Counted from the stretch's first letter, positions 14,086-28,265 are shown. The stretch is 64,000 nt of DNA from Melanocharis versteri (GCA_013397845.1 VZTG01001088.1:62001-126000), one strand, 5' to 3'. Notes: generated from the sequence alone by a model not told the origin. Numbers and translations are program-made.

Positions 14086-16739
14086 GACCAAAATTCAGGT
14101 TATGGAGGACTGAGGTGAAGTTACATCTTGCTGGGTTCATACCACTCATGGATGCACACAGCTTTTACCAGCTTATCAGCCTAGATAAACTTTTTCTAAA
14201 AATTGCAATTTCTCTATTTCTTGGCCTCTCCCTCACATGTAAATCAAAGTCAAATCAGCATCACCAAGAATCACAACGAACCTTCAAAGTCACCAGCATG
14301 GAAAAAGGTCCAAATATTTTACTTCTCTGTCGTGTTTACTGCAGAAAAAAAAAGCTGGTTTTCTTCTCCAGAGGTGTTCTAGGGTATATTATCAGCTTAT
14401 TTAATCACTGTGAAGACATTCACATGCCTCTGTCTCAGCCAGAGATGCTCAGGACACCAGAGCACTACCAGTTATGATTTGATTACTTTTAATAACAAAA
14501 GCAGTATAACATCATAAACATAACCCAAAAAGCAGGCCAAAGCACATAAATCACTGAGAGGAGAAAAGCAGAAGACCTAAGAGGAAGGGAGCTCACAGGG
14601 AAGGAAGAGACTATGACTACAGAAAATGTTTCTATGGCGCTCTTAATTATTTTACCCCCACCATCCCCTACAATTTGCTGCCTTTATATTTTCTTTTCGC
14701 AACAGAAAGAGCATTTGAGACAGCAGCAGGCGTTGGGTTCAGCTGTCCACTCTCAGCCCTGCAAAACCACAGGGCACTCTCTGTCTTCCCACCTCCACCG
14801 TGCCGGGGAATGACATCAGCCCTGCTCCAGGGAGCTGCCGGGCCAACAAAAATAACTGTTACTGACCAAGAGCGCTGTTGCAAGGAATATTTTTGGAACT
14901 GTACTCCGCATTCCTCCGAGTCCCCTGCTTCCTAGTCCAAACATATCATGGCCTAAAAATTCCTCACATTTTCTGTGCAGCGTTTCCTTTGGGCTTGCAC
15001 AATGGGGCAGTTCTTCTGCTCAGCAGCACTAGTGTTCTGGAAAGGGAAGGGGGAAAATAAAAAAGGCTGCAGCACTAAATAACCCTAATGGCAACCACAA
15101 GGGCCACAGTGTTATTTTTAGGTCAGAAAAATGATGCAGGAGGAAACAGAGTCACCTCAGAGTTACCTTCCACTGGCCTTTACTGAACAAAAGCCCAAAG
15201 AATTTGGTTATTTCTTCCATGTGGTGGTAAGGGCACTCACCTATGTTTGTGGTGAAGACACGGCTATTTAGTGGGGTTTTGCATGGAAGAAGGAGGCCAG
15301 GAGGATGTGGCATCTCCCTCTCACAGCACCCCTGGGACTGTGCAGAGGTAAGACCCAAAGCCTCCTCACCTCCATGTTCAGCCTCCTCATCACTGCAAGA
15401 TCACAAACCAACAGAGGAAAGTTCTAGGTTGTGTCTAGGCCATGCAGCTGCCATCATTTTCTCAGAAGAAACATCCCCAACATCCCACTCGAGTGACACG
15501 GGTGATCCCTTCCACTCCCACGTCTGTCTGTGTATTGACATGAGGTCATTTTGGAGGCCTTCTACCAGCAAACAAAGGAACTGGGCAGAATGTGTACACC
15601 TAAAAATATTCCAGCCTAGGCCAAGCATCGGAAAAAACCCTCTTATTCCTCCTCCATATGCATTTCTACCATTTTCTTTTCTTCTTCACTGGAAGAATGC
15701 CATTTTCCTTATTATCAAGGTAAAAGCCATGGCTGATCTTGCAGGTCTGAGAAGTTACATGTACTTCCCAGTCCATGTTCTTCTCCAGCCCTGTCACAAG
15801 CACCATGATTCGCCCAATCTTGGTACAAATTTGAACAGAAACAGGCTATTAAAAAACACGTGCTTCACTGGCCAATACTTTGTTTCCTTTTTTAGCTGCC
15901 CAGATAAGAAAAACAATGCAGAGGAAAAAAACTAATAGGAGGCATAAAGAGGCCATTTACTCTACCAGTGTTCTGCACAAGGTTTAGAAACTTTCTCTAC
16001 CTTTTAGCACCTCTTACTCCACCAGTCCTTGATCAGCCTTATCTCTTCAGACTCTCAAGTCTGGGACTTGCTTTCTGCTGTGCTCTAATCTCCTCATGCA
16101 TAGTTGGGCCTGGAAGCACATGTATTTTACAAATAATAGTATTTTTAAAGGTATTTGGATTCACTGCACGTCCACAAACAGACCACTTGCCATGAAACTG
16201 TTTTCAAACACAAGGGGAGTAAAGCAAATTCACTCTTCGGGGTGTTATAACTGAGAGATGAGGAATGGGCAGGGGAAATCAGTATTTAGGTGGAACTAAT
16301 TAGCAACAACTAAAAGCTAAATGACAATGTAACCCACAGCCCCCTTGTGGGATATTCTAAAATGGCTGTGTATGTCTGAAACATTTCAAGGACTTTCATT
16401 ATCTGCTTCGTCTACCATTTTCACAGCTCAGATAAACCAGTATTTTCTCCCACAACATGCAGCTCGGTGCCCTGCAGAATAATTCCCCAGCCACACGTTC
16501 CAGAGATACAGAAGCACACAAAATATGATCTCTTTCACTAGGCTAATAAAAATCAGAAAGTGTACTGTATAAATTTTATAGACCTCAAAGGTCTATCCTC
16601 GATAGGAAGAAACTGGGACTCCAGGCTACTGTCGGGCACCGTAACACAGAGAAAAATATTTATTGGCTGCTTTGGAAAACCCACCAGACAAAAGTCACCA
16701 GCAAAGCAAAATAACACAACTCTAAACTCACCTGAGTCT

Positions 16740-17185
16740 TTCCTCTCTGAGGAGCTCTTTCGCGTCTCGGTTTCCACTTGCAGATTAACGCTTGCGGAGC
16801 CTCAAGGGAAAAAGGGCCAACCAGCAAGGAAAATACCTCTGCCTCTTGGAGCCCACCCCGAGCAGGCAACTCTACACGATGAGAATGCAAAGCGCCAGGG
16901 CCCTGCACCGCCGTGCCGAGCCCGCTCCGCGCCCTGAGAGGGGTCACGGCTCCCTCCAGCTCAGCCGGGCCGCGGTGCTCCAAGGAGAGGAGGCGCCTGC
17001 TCCGTGCAGGTCCCGCTGGTTCATACGGGGATCCAGGGAACCTACTCGGGATCCCTTCCTGAAATGCACCGGCCCTTGAGGTATTACAGCGACACTGAGA
17101 GCTCTGGGGTACGCCAAGCACGGCCCTCATGGCATGCTGCTCCGTGCTGAACCGGATGCAGGAGACGGGGAACCCAAATGCCTCC
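16740..17185 (-). promoter_or_regulatory. CpG-rich block downstream of the Ig1 exon; candidate internal promoter or first exon
   Basis: About thirty CpGs lie within roughly 440 bases, the densest stretch in the first 30 kb. They include CCGCCGTGCCGAGCCCGCTC and GCCGGGCCGCGG. At its low-coordinate edge the minus strand reads GACTCAG followed by GTGAGT (donor at 16731-16726), a near-perfect consensus. A transcript starting here on the minus strand could splice towards downstream FGFRL1 exons and would lack the first Ig domain. The strand and role are inferred only from the donor and gene direction. A long open frame across the block on this strand is explained by its high GC and has no recognisable domain. 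Confidence 0.35.
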
Positions 17186-20100
17186 CGAAAATGCGCTTCC
17201 AAGCCAAGACGATCACACGGATGCGGCTTCTCCACAAAGTGAGGGGAGGCAGAGTGTGAAAACACAGGAGGGAAGAAAATGGAAAGATTCATGCAATTTT
17301 TCCTCAGGGAAACCAAAGTGCTCAGCTGATGCTTTTACAAAGCTGAATGAGTGGGCAAGAGGTGGGAAGCAGAACCCATTGACTGTCAGATTGGTGAAAG
17401 TGCAAAGATGCTGAATACTGGAGATCAGTTGCAAAGGAAGACATATGTGTATTTGTTGTGACTGGCTTCCACTTATGTAATTTGCAACTAATTTGGGAGT
17501 TAGTCCCAAATTCATTAGCTCTAGATTTTCTCTGTTTCTGACAAATGAACAAACAAGATCCCTCCTTGAATTTGTAGAGTGGAGGGAGACTTCTGTAACC
17601 TTGACAGGTTTGTGGGAAACAGAGACAGAAGAAAGTATTGAGACAAAGTTCCTCAAGTGAGATTAACCTAAGCAATCTGAAGTATTCTGCACAGGAGAGA
17701 CAGGGAGTCACACAACCAGCTCAGCCTAGGTTAGCGAGATGAGGAATCCATTCCCACAGTCCAGTGGAAAAAACCAGTGGGTGTCTTCAGCCCAGCTTTA
17801 GTCCTAGTTTCAGTGCTAAAAGACAGAACAAATTGATCTGGCTCATGACTTTGACATTCGCTCTGCTATCAGCATCAGCTCTATCTGATAGGATGACACT
17901 GCTTAAGCTGTGGTAGCCAGAGGAAATCCAATGCTAAGGAAATGGACATTCATTTAATGTTTATCTAGGATCAGCTCCACCAATGAATTCCAGATGTTGG
18001 CTTTAATTGTCGCATTCTGGTATGTTTAAGCAGCAGGAGTTCGTAAGGCCGATTTGTAAATCAATCTGGCACACTCATACTGAATCCCATCCCTGCCAGC
18101 TTTTCTAAGTCAGGGGATGCTCTTAAAATGTTAAGTACTTAACGCGTCTGCAGAGCAAAAAGGAGGAACGATTTTTTTTTTAAAAAAATCCCTCCCCTAA
18201 TGCTTTTCTCCTTTTGCTCCTTCTGTCCTTCACTTCCTCCACGTAGAACTGCAAGACTTGCCATTCCCTTCCAATGAGTTCAGGGAATCTCCAGATGAGT
18301 CCTAAAGCTAAGGAGGGCAGGTATCAGGATGCAGTCCTGCAGCACGGGTGGGGCACCCTGCTCATCATTCACGTACGTTCCTCCTGAGTAACTCCACCAA
18401 TTTCCCACCACAGCCAATGGCAACTGCATGCATGGACTACATCCAACAACAACGTTCCTGATATTTGAGCCTCCAGTTTTCATAAAGCGGAAAAAAAAAA
18501 TTGATTACTGCAACCTTGGGACTGTCTCAGCTCTCAGCTTCTGTATTCCTACTAGCTTGTATTTAACTGTTACAGCTCATATCCAGAGGTGGTACAGAAA
18601 TGGCTTTTCTATTCTGAATCTCAAAGCATCCTATGAGCCCCAAGTCAGACACCAGCAAACTTTGCAATGGTTTTGTTCTCTTTCACACATCAGCTGAATG
18701 TGTTGCACTATTGTTAGGGGATTGCTTATTGCCGCAGCCAACTTATCAGTCAGGCCTTGCTTACAGCAGACAAAACTATTCTAAAAAAATAGCTTTTAAG
18801 TACTGTATCCCTACTGACTAGGGCAAACACTATAGCTCATTAAAATTGCTTTAGAAACCCGTTTTCTCTATTTCCTTTAAAACACCTGCTTCTGAGAAAG
18901 CACCTCAGTATTCAACACATGTGAACCCTACTTACATTTTCCCAGGAATGTGTGCTTAGTACACACATTTTTCAAGAAGTGTCACTGGATGGTTAGGTAA
19001 GGTTTCAAAAGCTTTCAGCAATGGCAATATTCATCCCATGGAAGTTCATGGGAATTCTTCAAAAGGGGTTGACTCAGCCTCGGCTGACCGCTTTTGAAAA
19101 ACTCCCCTTTATCTTCTATCTTTGATGGTCCCAGAGATAAAATGCTGAAAGTTCAGTTTACCATCCTCTTTTAACACTACAGGCCTCTAAGTGGGGTCCA
19201 CTTCTCCCCTCAGGAAGAACATGAAAAGTGTTTCACTCATGGCCTGAGTCATGCTGTATTTGAAGAGCAGCTTGAGAAAAGCAGTGGCTAAAAATCCACA
19301 TGTTACTCGAAGCAGAGACCAAAGTATCAGCAAAGAGTTGGGCCTATCATCTCCCCTTAGCCATGGTTTAGCATTTGAAGCTGGAGAAAAAATACCACTG
19401 TGTTACAACAGCAAATCCCCCAAAACAGGCAGGGTGAAGTAAACAGTCTTGAAAATACCTTCCAAGCCCATGGGGCCATAAATAAGCAAGGCCCAAAAGC
19501 AACGCCATCCCCAAAAGTTAAATCATTATCATTGCGCATCCTGCAGAGTGCTGGCGTGGCACCAGGTGTCATGTCACATCTGCAATATAAAAAAGCAAGT
19601 CAGAACTCCACACGGGAATAAATAAACTGGTTATTTCTCCACAGGAAACAGGCTTGAGCTCCCGGGAGATAGTTGTCAATAAGAAATGCAATAAAATACT
19701 CTCAAAAAAGATTACAGCAGAAATAACACGAATGACATGCAGGCAACTTGTTGACTTTTATTCCTCATGTCTGTAACTGTTTCTGTGGTCCACAGAATAT
19801 GAGAAAAGATTAATAGATTTGGCCCAAAACACAGAAGAGTGCTTTGTCCAAATACGAGGTGGGAAGGATCTAGTGAAACTTTTAAAGAGTTTCCCCTTCA
19901 GGATATGCCAAGGATATGACATGGCTTTGGAGGAACAGAGGTGCCATCACAGGATCTGCAGTATTCCCTCCCTTGCTGAAGATGCTGAAAGGTAGCAAAA
20001 ATGTCACTTGTGAGCAGCCCAGTGTGCAGCCTGCTCTCCTGATAAGTGTGCAGCTTTGAACACAGGCAGGGCCAAAAATTCCTACGTTAACACAGGTCAA

Positions 20101-23100
20101 ACAAATGAACAGCAACAACCACACACAAGGCATAACTTCTGTATTTAAGATTTAACACTTTTAATTTGCAGTAGAGTATGTCCACAACCCAGCTTCTGCC
20201 TAGAACAAGGGTAAAATGTATCCAAATAATTTCTTCCAAAGGGACCTGAGATGCACACGAGCGATGACAGTACTAAGGATGTTCACTGGCCAAATTCCTC
20301 TCCCATGCAATTCCACCCATCTACCCCTGAAAGCTGTTGCTCTTTTGTCTGTTTATCACGGCAAGGTCTCAAGGGGCCACCACAAAATTCTCCGCAGTTA
20401 TCCAAGGACAGAGCACCCAGAAAACAACCTCATTTTTTTGAAGGCCACGCTGGCATGTTTTTACAATGGTCTTGGTCAGAGTTTCTTGGACACCTCCCTA
20501 GAGGCTCTGAAAACTATCCCAGAGGAAAGGGGGTGATGGAGTCCCTACAGATGAAGCCACTGTTAGCAGGACACAGTTTCCATGTCAGGAGCATGCTTAG
20601 CACCTTGCCTGCATTTCAAGCCAAAGACACAGACCAGCTTCTCAAAATTCACCATCCATATTTTCACTTCCCAGAAATGAAGGCTGCTGCATCTTCCAAA
20701 CCTCCTTGAAAGAAAGGGATTAACAAAACCACACTCAAACCAAAGCAGCTCACAAGAGACCTTGGCTGACACAACCCTCCCGATGCTGTTCCCACAACTT
20801 TCTCCTGGGTTGGAGCTTCTCCTGCCAAAGAACACGCCAGGGCTACCAGGAGGAGCTGCAGTGGGCTTGCAGTTGTCAGGAGACACTGCAAACAGAGCAC
20901 AAACACTGGGCCGTGCCGGGGATTGGGGAGGCGTCGTCCTTCTCCTCCACGAGATTCCTGGGATTGTTCAGCAGGGAATCCCAGCCCGCATCTGAAGTGG
21001 ATCCAACTCCCCCAGTTCCCTGCCAGTGACCAAGGAGGACTGTCACCAGTCCTCCTCTCTCCTGCCAGCTGCACATTCAGCAAAGGTGAGATGAAGATCC
21101 TTGTCTACTTCAGTGCAAAGGTCACCGTATTTTTTTCCAGTTTGAAAAAAAAAACAACAAAAATCCAACATTCCAGGTCACATGGCTCCTCTTTAAGAAG
21201 AGAAAAATTCAATACTGGACTAAAGAAAACTCCATGAAGAATTTGTTGGTGATGCTTTTTCCAAATCAAAATAGTTTTGCAATGGAGGATGCAATGCCAA
21301 ATATTTCAAAGCCTTTTGTTGACAATCTAGAAGAAAACTCAACTAAGTAGTTCAAATGACTTGACAATATTTTTCAGGGAAACAATGAACTGGAAGGAAA
21401 CAAAGCAATGAAAGTCCTATGTATAATTTCAACTGTGTGATAAACCCAGACTTAGTGGCTTGGTTGGCATGAAGAGATCAGAAAACCATCCATATTCTGC
21501 ATTTTTTGCTCTATAACCCAACAACCTTCAGTGGGTCTGTAAGAACTTTATGTACATGCACAGGAACAAACATCTGAAGCAAGATCAAAGAAAAGAAGAA
21601 AAGAAGAAAGACATCAACTGCCTTCGTTGCACTGCATCATTGCAATGGAAAATAAAATAATTTGTTTCCCTTTAATTTACATGAAATATTTTCTGTACAG
21701 GCCTGTTAATAATTTAGCTTGATATTAAACAACAGCATTGTTTTCACTGTTTGTCTCCCCATTGTTCTGTCACTTGCAGTAATTTAAAACAGCCCAGAAA
21801 AATCACAGACAGATGCATTGTGCAGAGGACAGATGTGCTGACCCACACAGCACTTTAACAGCTACACCTGCAAAGTGTGTTTATGTTCTTTGCTTTTTGC
21901 TGCATACTAAAAGAAGGTTTTCTTTAAAGCCTTAACTCGAGAGCTGCAAAATACATCATGGGAGCAGAAAGTGAAGGGATAAATTCTGTGTTATCTGATT
22001 CCTTTCACTGCTTATTTCTCCCCTCTTTTCCTTGGCTTCAGTGCAAGGAGCAGGTTCCATTCCGCCAGTGCAACCAGAGTAAAACTGACATTTTATGAGT
22101 GGAAACAGTCCAAGGATGGTGGCTTATGCTCTTAACATCCTGACATCTCAACCTCTGAAAGCAGCAGTGGCGCTGCTTCCAGTGGCTGCAGAACACCTTA
22201 AAAAGCAGCACAAACTGACAATGAAAATAAACTACAGTTGCAGCACTGCTGGAGTCTGGCAGCCCTTAACAAATACAGCAGTGTCTGGGTGTTAAAATAC
22301 ATAAATCTGTCATCATTACCAGGCTAAGGGGTCGTCATCCTATTCTCAAAATAAAAGAACTGTGCATAATCAGTAGGGCAGGGAGTTCAGAACAAAGTAC
22401 GCCTTTTACAAACTCTCAACTGCTGATAGATGGATGTTTGCAAGGGACTTAATGTCTTTAACAGGGTACGTTTAAGAAGGAGTGTAGGTTTCAGAACTCC
22501 TGGGATTAGTACTTTTTTTTTTCTCTTCTTTTCCAATTTTATTGCCAAGAAGTGTATAATGTAAACACTCAGGTCTTCTGACTATGAAACCCACATTATT
22601 ATAAAGAAGGAAGAATCAAAGATCCCTAGCACAACGATATTATTCACCAAGGACAACACAGAATATATTCGTCCTCTCATCGAACAAAAATAAACTGGAT
22701 TTTAAAATAGGTCTATACACTAATTTTCAGCAGCTTTGTTGATTTTTATTTTCCTTTTTTCATCTTTTTCTTAATGTGGATGCCAAAGACAGCACAGGAA
22801 AGGCAGAGAACCAGACCCTACAGGAATGTAAAAATACAGCTCCTCAGCAACCATACATTTTAACAGGCAACATACCTACATGCATGGATCAAGAGGCAGC
22901 ATGTGAGCAACTGGTACTGTGTACGTGCACTTACACATAAAAAAGCAGTCTCCAAAAACAACATTCAACCTACACGTTATAAACGAGTCCAACTTGGCGC
23001 TGCTCACTCTATAATAAATATTCTTCACTGTGCTTTAATTTACAAGTGTGCCTTTTGGGTATTTCTGAGTTAACTGATACCAAAGAGAAAATCTGGCTAA

Positions 23101-26100
23101 AACCCCATTATCTGTGGTATTTACTGGGCAAACTGAGGACAGCAGAGCCGTGTGGTGGCACAAAGGAATGGGGCACAGTGCTCTGGCACAGACCTCCTGG
23201 AGACACTGTGCCCACGAAGCTCAACACAGCTTCAGCGGTCCTCTGAGTCCAGTGAGGTCACTGGACTAAATCCTCCACTCCCAGCCTTTAGCAAGAAGCA
23301 GAGGGAGTAGCACAACTTTCAAGGAAAAACTGTCAGGAATAGGGGAGGGCAGCAGTAGCTGTAGGGAAGTTAACAGAAAGACCCTGCCACTTGGAGAAGA
23401 TAAGTCATCTTGGATGCTTGGCAAGGTGGTAGATACCTCCAAGCTGCTGATGCCCAGGCCTGCAATTAGCTTGATGGCTTTTCATTATCTAGGGTGTAAG
23501 TAATCAAAAGACTCTTAACTACTATTCTGCAGTCACAGCAAACCTTGGCTGGGAACCTAGATCACCTTTTGAAAGCCTGCCTTCCACACACACACAGATC
23601 ACCTGCTTGGAGCAGGGACTGCCTTGGCTTTACTCACAAACACAGCTATTTCTCAGCACTGTGGATGTGCAGATGTGGACAAATCTCTGGTGGAGCACAT
23701 CAGTGTTTCACTGTCAACAGAGAAATTCTGCCCACTGCCCATATGGAGGATTGCAACAAAGACAGCTCTGATTAACAAAGTCAGAGTCAAGAGATGTTTT
23801 TAGCCTCAGACAAACTGACGAGAAAAGCCCAACATGAACACCACAAACTCGCTGGGATCAGAGGCTCTTTCTATTAATATCATTTAACAGAAGGAAGCCA
23901 TAAATTGCTCAGATCAAACACGGTTTTAATGTCAGCCTGCCTGGTATTGTGTGCTGCTTTCATTCCCAAACAATATTCATGCAGCAAGCAGAGCTGCAGC
24001 TTGCTATTTGCACGGGTGTAGCAGCCACTACACACTCCAAAGCATCTGCAAAGGATTGTGGGCTAAATGCATCCATATGTCCTGCATGCCTGGGATTTAC
24101 ACTGGCTGCAGCTCTGGTTTGCCACAGTCTGCCACAGGATGGAGTATGGGGGGAAATTGTATATCCATACATATATGTATGAATTTCATGCTTACATCCA
24201 TGGAAAAAAATCTTTTCATTTCCTTTAAATTGTGAACAGGTGTTGTCACCTTCTTAACTTGGCTTCTATGTTACAGCTTCACGAAGGGAAAAAAGAGATC
24301 TACCCGAAACAGTGAGGCTTTTGTTAGCCAGAACATGATGTATTGATAAGCATACTGTAAAGTTTCTTATAAAATCAAATGAAACTAATAAAACCGAACA
24401 AAGATCTTGTAAAAACTGTGGACATTATACAGCATTAGCACTGAGCTACATTATAGATCTGGACTTGGAAGAAACAAGACTGGTGCCCAGTTGTGGTATT
24501 TTCCAGCCTTTTACACCCATTCACCAAGACCATCAGTCAAACCACTCGGTGTCACATTTTTGATCCGTCATTTTTAGGATAGTTACAGCTAATACTGGCA
24601 CTCACATCATCACCTCTTCATGGAGCAAGCTTTTCAAGAACAAATTGTTATGGGCTGTTGTGACATCAGTCTAGTGCAGCACTCATCAAAATGATGAAAA
24701 CTAGTGGAATTGCTTCCCTGCAGCAATCCAGCAATAATCACACCTTTTCATTTTGGCATATTTCTTTCTCCTCCTCTCCTCTCTCAGGACAGTGGACGTT
24801 TTACAGGACTCAACATGCTGTATATATGGGACAGGGAGTTTGTTGGACTCCGAGTTGCCTCTCTCAAATGAGGAAGAAGTGAGGAACCCCTGAAATTCAG
24901 GGGGTAGGAACACTGATTGCTTTTAGATTTCTTTTCACATGCCTGTGCTGTCCCCGAGCAGCACCAAGGTTGGTCAGGGTGTGTGTCTTTATGCCTACGC
25001 TAATAAACACTGAGAAGGAAGAGCCCTTGCTTGGGTGAGGGCATCATTAGTCAACGATGAGTCACTTCCAGTGGAAAAGGAGCTTCACTTCCAAGTCAAC
25101 AGCTTTTAGCGATGAGTTTGCACCAACACATGAAAATGCTCACATTTCACTGACTCCTCGACTCACTGGGATTCCTTCATGCCCATTTCCAGTCTCTTTC
25201 CACAGGCTGGCTGGCAGGACTCCCTCACCCGGCAACCCCACTAAGGCTGCTCTTGTTAAGAACCAAGCCCCTACCTACACCTCCAGGGAAGGTGGCACGG
25301 TGGCACCTCACCACTTGTTGACAAGAAGTCCTTGTGCAACAATTCCAATGGCTGGGCCTTGGGTAGGCTCCCCTTTTCTGCCCAGCTCCCAAAGGCCCAA
25401 ACCAATCTGAGCTTTAATTAGCAACATAACCATTAGTAAGCATCAGTGGCTATGGCCAGATCCTCATCTGGTGTTAATCACCCTGTGTGTGCACAGGAGG
25501 CCACCAACGTAGATCCAGCTGTCGGATTGGGGCCTTAACAAATTAAACACGAACTCTGTTACTGTTTATTGTCACAAGGAACTCTTCATTTCCATGTAAC
25601 GACTGACTAATCATCATTAGCCATTATTATATGCCCTGTGATTGTGTTGATGGTCCCACGCTGGATGGACTGCCCTTTGCACTTCGTGTTGAAGCAAATG
25701 CATTGAAGACATTTTGCTAACTCCATACCATGACCAGCACAGGCTACACCACCTTGTTCTCAAATGCAAAAACTGCATCTTTTTCCCCTTTCTCTTTAAG
25801 TGTTGACTCATTTCAGTTTTTGCTTAGCATTAGCAGACCCTTGGTGCACACATTGCTGACTCAGTGTTGATTCACATCTTCTTGCTGAGCACATCTCTCT
25901 CTGGTCCCCAGAGTTTGTTAAGAGGCCAAAACCCAAACATAAATGAATTTGTCATGCTTTTCCAAGATGGCTGGTGGCACCTGACTCTGGGCTAGAAATG
26001 TTTTCTCAGCTTTTGCACTGTAAATGAGTTCTGAGACACGGATTGATGACTTCATTGGAGAAGTGTAATGCAAACCATGTTTTACAGTACTTGACTTTTT

Positions 26101-28169
26101 TTCACACAGTATTTTCTACTACTATGAGCAGAAAAAAGAACATTAGAATAAATATCCATTCAGACAAGGCCATGATTTTTTTCAGTATACTTATGCTGAC
26201 TGTTTAAAAAATGGTTATTTTAATGCAAATTTTTCACACATGCCTGTTATCAAAGAGAGCTGTCTTTTGACAAGCTGTAAAAAAGCATAAAATAGCAGCT
26301 GGCTCAGCAGGAAAAAGCTACTTTAAAGATAAATCATCTGATGTCGGGGCAGATTCTTGAAGCAATCAATTGCAATAGACAGACAGCAGACATTTAACAG
26401 CAAATTTGATTTGTCTGAAAGTGAGATTGAGCTCAAATTCTGAACAGCCAATCAGTGGTTTAGGAGAACAACCTGCACTCTTCCCCCTGCTCTCTGCATC
26501 AAGACTTTACTACTCTACAGCCCAAACAATGCCAAGTGGCTGGGTCCCTCAGAGGGCCAGGCACCAGAGTGGGATATGAACTGGATAGATGATGGATTCT
26601 TCACCAAAATATTCCTCAAAAAAAAACCCAAATAAGAGAATAAACAACTGCAGCAGTCAGAGATATAGGGCAAGAAAAAGAAATTCAGGAGAAGCTGTTT
26701 CTTGGACTTACATGTTGATTATTTTTCGTGCTGAGATGCACCCAAGCAAGATGTGTCCTTGGCAGTTTACAAACGCCAAGTGAAGCAGGAAGGTGACAGT
26801 CCCAAACCCTGCTCTTGTTGCTGCTTTTTTTTCTTTGCTACAGAAGGCAGTAAGAAACATGGATGCAGATGTAAAAATAGAGACGGTCTGATCTTTCATC
26901 ACCTGGTCGAGCAACTGATGCAAGAAGTATTTACTGGCAGCACCTGTAGCAATAGCCACATATGTTGTAATACTGGCACACCTTGCAGGATTTGGCCCAC
27001 AACACCTCTGCAAGTGAAAAGTCCTCTGTGTTGTGCATTACTGAAAGGCGTCATTATACTACAGCATAAATATTTACCTATAGTCCTTCCTACAGCTGTT
27101 CACAAACAATTTTCCCTTCAGAGAACATCCAGACTTCTGGAACTTGGGATACTGTTTATTATTGCAAAAAGAGCAGTAACGGAGGTCCTCCACCACTCTC
27201 ATGTTAGAATACTTTGTTTTCTAAGTTATTTATAAGTCAGGAAAAGCTCACCCATTTGGGCTAAGATTTCCCAGGGAGGGCCTGATGGCTGGAGTGTGGC
27301 TCCATGTGTGCAAACTCACAGTTTCTCCAAGCTGGCCACAGCTCGACAGAGGCTTCAGTTACACCACCACCTGCTATTTTTCTTCTGCAGAACATGCCTC
27401 CTTTCAGCACACAAGGTGGACAGTTTTCAAATAATTCAGCACTTTCTTTCTTCCACTTTGGCCTTAAGTTTCCTTTTAGAGCACACTGGCAAGGAATTTT
27501 TTAATTATGCAGTAAAGAAACCACAGGTTTCAACCAAGCATCTATAAATTAAATAAAGTTACTTTTCACGCCTTTAGAATTAATTCAGCTGAGGAAAAAA
27601 AGATAAGATTTCATGGGCATCATTGTGCATACAATTTTTTGGGGAAGGTACAGCACATTTGTTTTGATGAGCTACATATAATTCTCCAAAATAAGGAACC
27701 ATTGTACTTAATAACTGCAATGTAATTAAATACTGATTAAAGTTCCTCTTCCAGCATTTCTAAATCCGTCTGCAGTGTAATTGGCATCCCAAATCTTGTG
27801 GTGAGCCACAAAAACTATTAAGGATAGCTAAGAGAGGAAATTGTAGTTTTGACTTATATTGGTAATCTGCTTTTACTGGCTTACATTTCATGCAGGGCTG
27901 TATTAGAGCAGGATTCCTTGGATCTCTGGGATCCAGGCCCTGCAGTCTGAGAAGATGGGGAAATAAGTAGGGCAGAAGCCAATTTCTACCATCTGGGCTG
28001 GCAAAGCCTTGGTTTGAGAATGAAGATCAAAAACCTAGAATAAGAGAAGACTCACTTCCAAAAGAGCAGCTAGGAAGATGCAAGATTAGGAGGAAAAGAC
28101 TTTAGTAAGTGTTACGAAGGAGGAATAGTCTTTTAGGGAGAGATTTAAGAGGTTTAGACTCAAATCTGA
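17186..28169 (-). other. Non-coding DNA, probably FGFRL1 intron, with candidate conserved blocks
   Basis: No exon or clear interspersed repeat is recognised over 11 kb. AT-rich, repeat-free blocks at about 17880-18120, 26090-26460 and 27590-27740 look like conserved non-coding sequence in texture. A T10/A7 inverted run lies at 18170-18190, and a perfect 16-base palindrome (CATACATATATGTATG) at 24166-24181. Confidence 0.45.
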
Positions 28170-28265
28170 GCCACAGCTCCTATTTTATGTGGTCTTGGTC
28201 TAATCACCCGGTCTCGCTTTATCTCAGTCACCATCTGTAAAATCACTGTAATCCATCTCATCCGC
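28170..28265 (+). mobile_element. MIR/CORE-SINE-like fragment
   Basis: 'gtggtcttggtctaatcacc' leads to 'ctttatctcagtcaccatct' and 'gtaaaatcactgtaat'. The order matches the MIR-type segment 'gtgaccttgggcaagtcac ... cctcagtttcctcatctgtaaaatggg'. It is short and diverged, as expected of an element old enough to predate birds. Confidence 0.5.

Larger units (their letters stand above)
11796..16739 (-). other. Non-coding DNA, probably FGFRL1 intron
   Basis: Besides the CR1 and MIR-like pieces, 12180-12730 is C-rich and G-poor on the plus strand, recalling decayed LINE sequence, but no motif could be placed. The 230-codon plus-strand open frame at 15243-15935 shows no domain, and its composition matches its surroundings. 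Confidence 0.5.

Noticed and set aside
15243..15935. 230-codon open frame on the plus strand
   Set aside because: It has no recognisable domain, no splice or promoter context and local composition like its surroundings. One frame of this length in 64 kb is not surprising.
16732..16769. Possible FGFRL1 linker exon ending at the 16732 donor, phase 1-1 after a CTGCAAG acceptor
   Set aside because: The phase fits, but it would begin with Val-Glu where the family has Asp-Asp. The acceptor has a poor pyrimidine tract. I cannot support it as coding.
16660..17316. 218-codon open frame on the minus strand across the CpG-rich block
   Set aside because: GC-rich DNA has few stops. The translation is Arg/Pro/Ala-rich without motifs and runs straight through the consensus donor at 16731.
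23370..23410. Possible linker exon starting Asp-Asp-Leu-Ser-Ser on the minus strand
   Set aside because: The first residues are tempting, but there is no usable donor in the right phase, the acceptor tract is weak and the rest shows no similarity.
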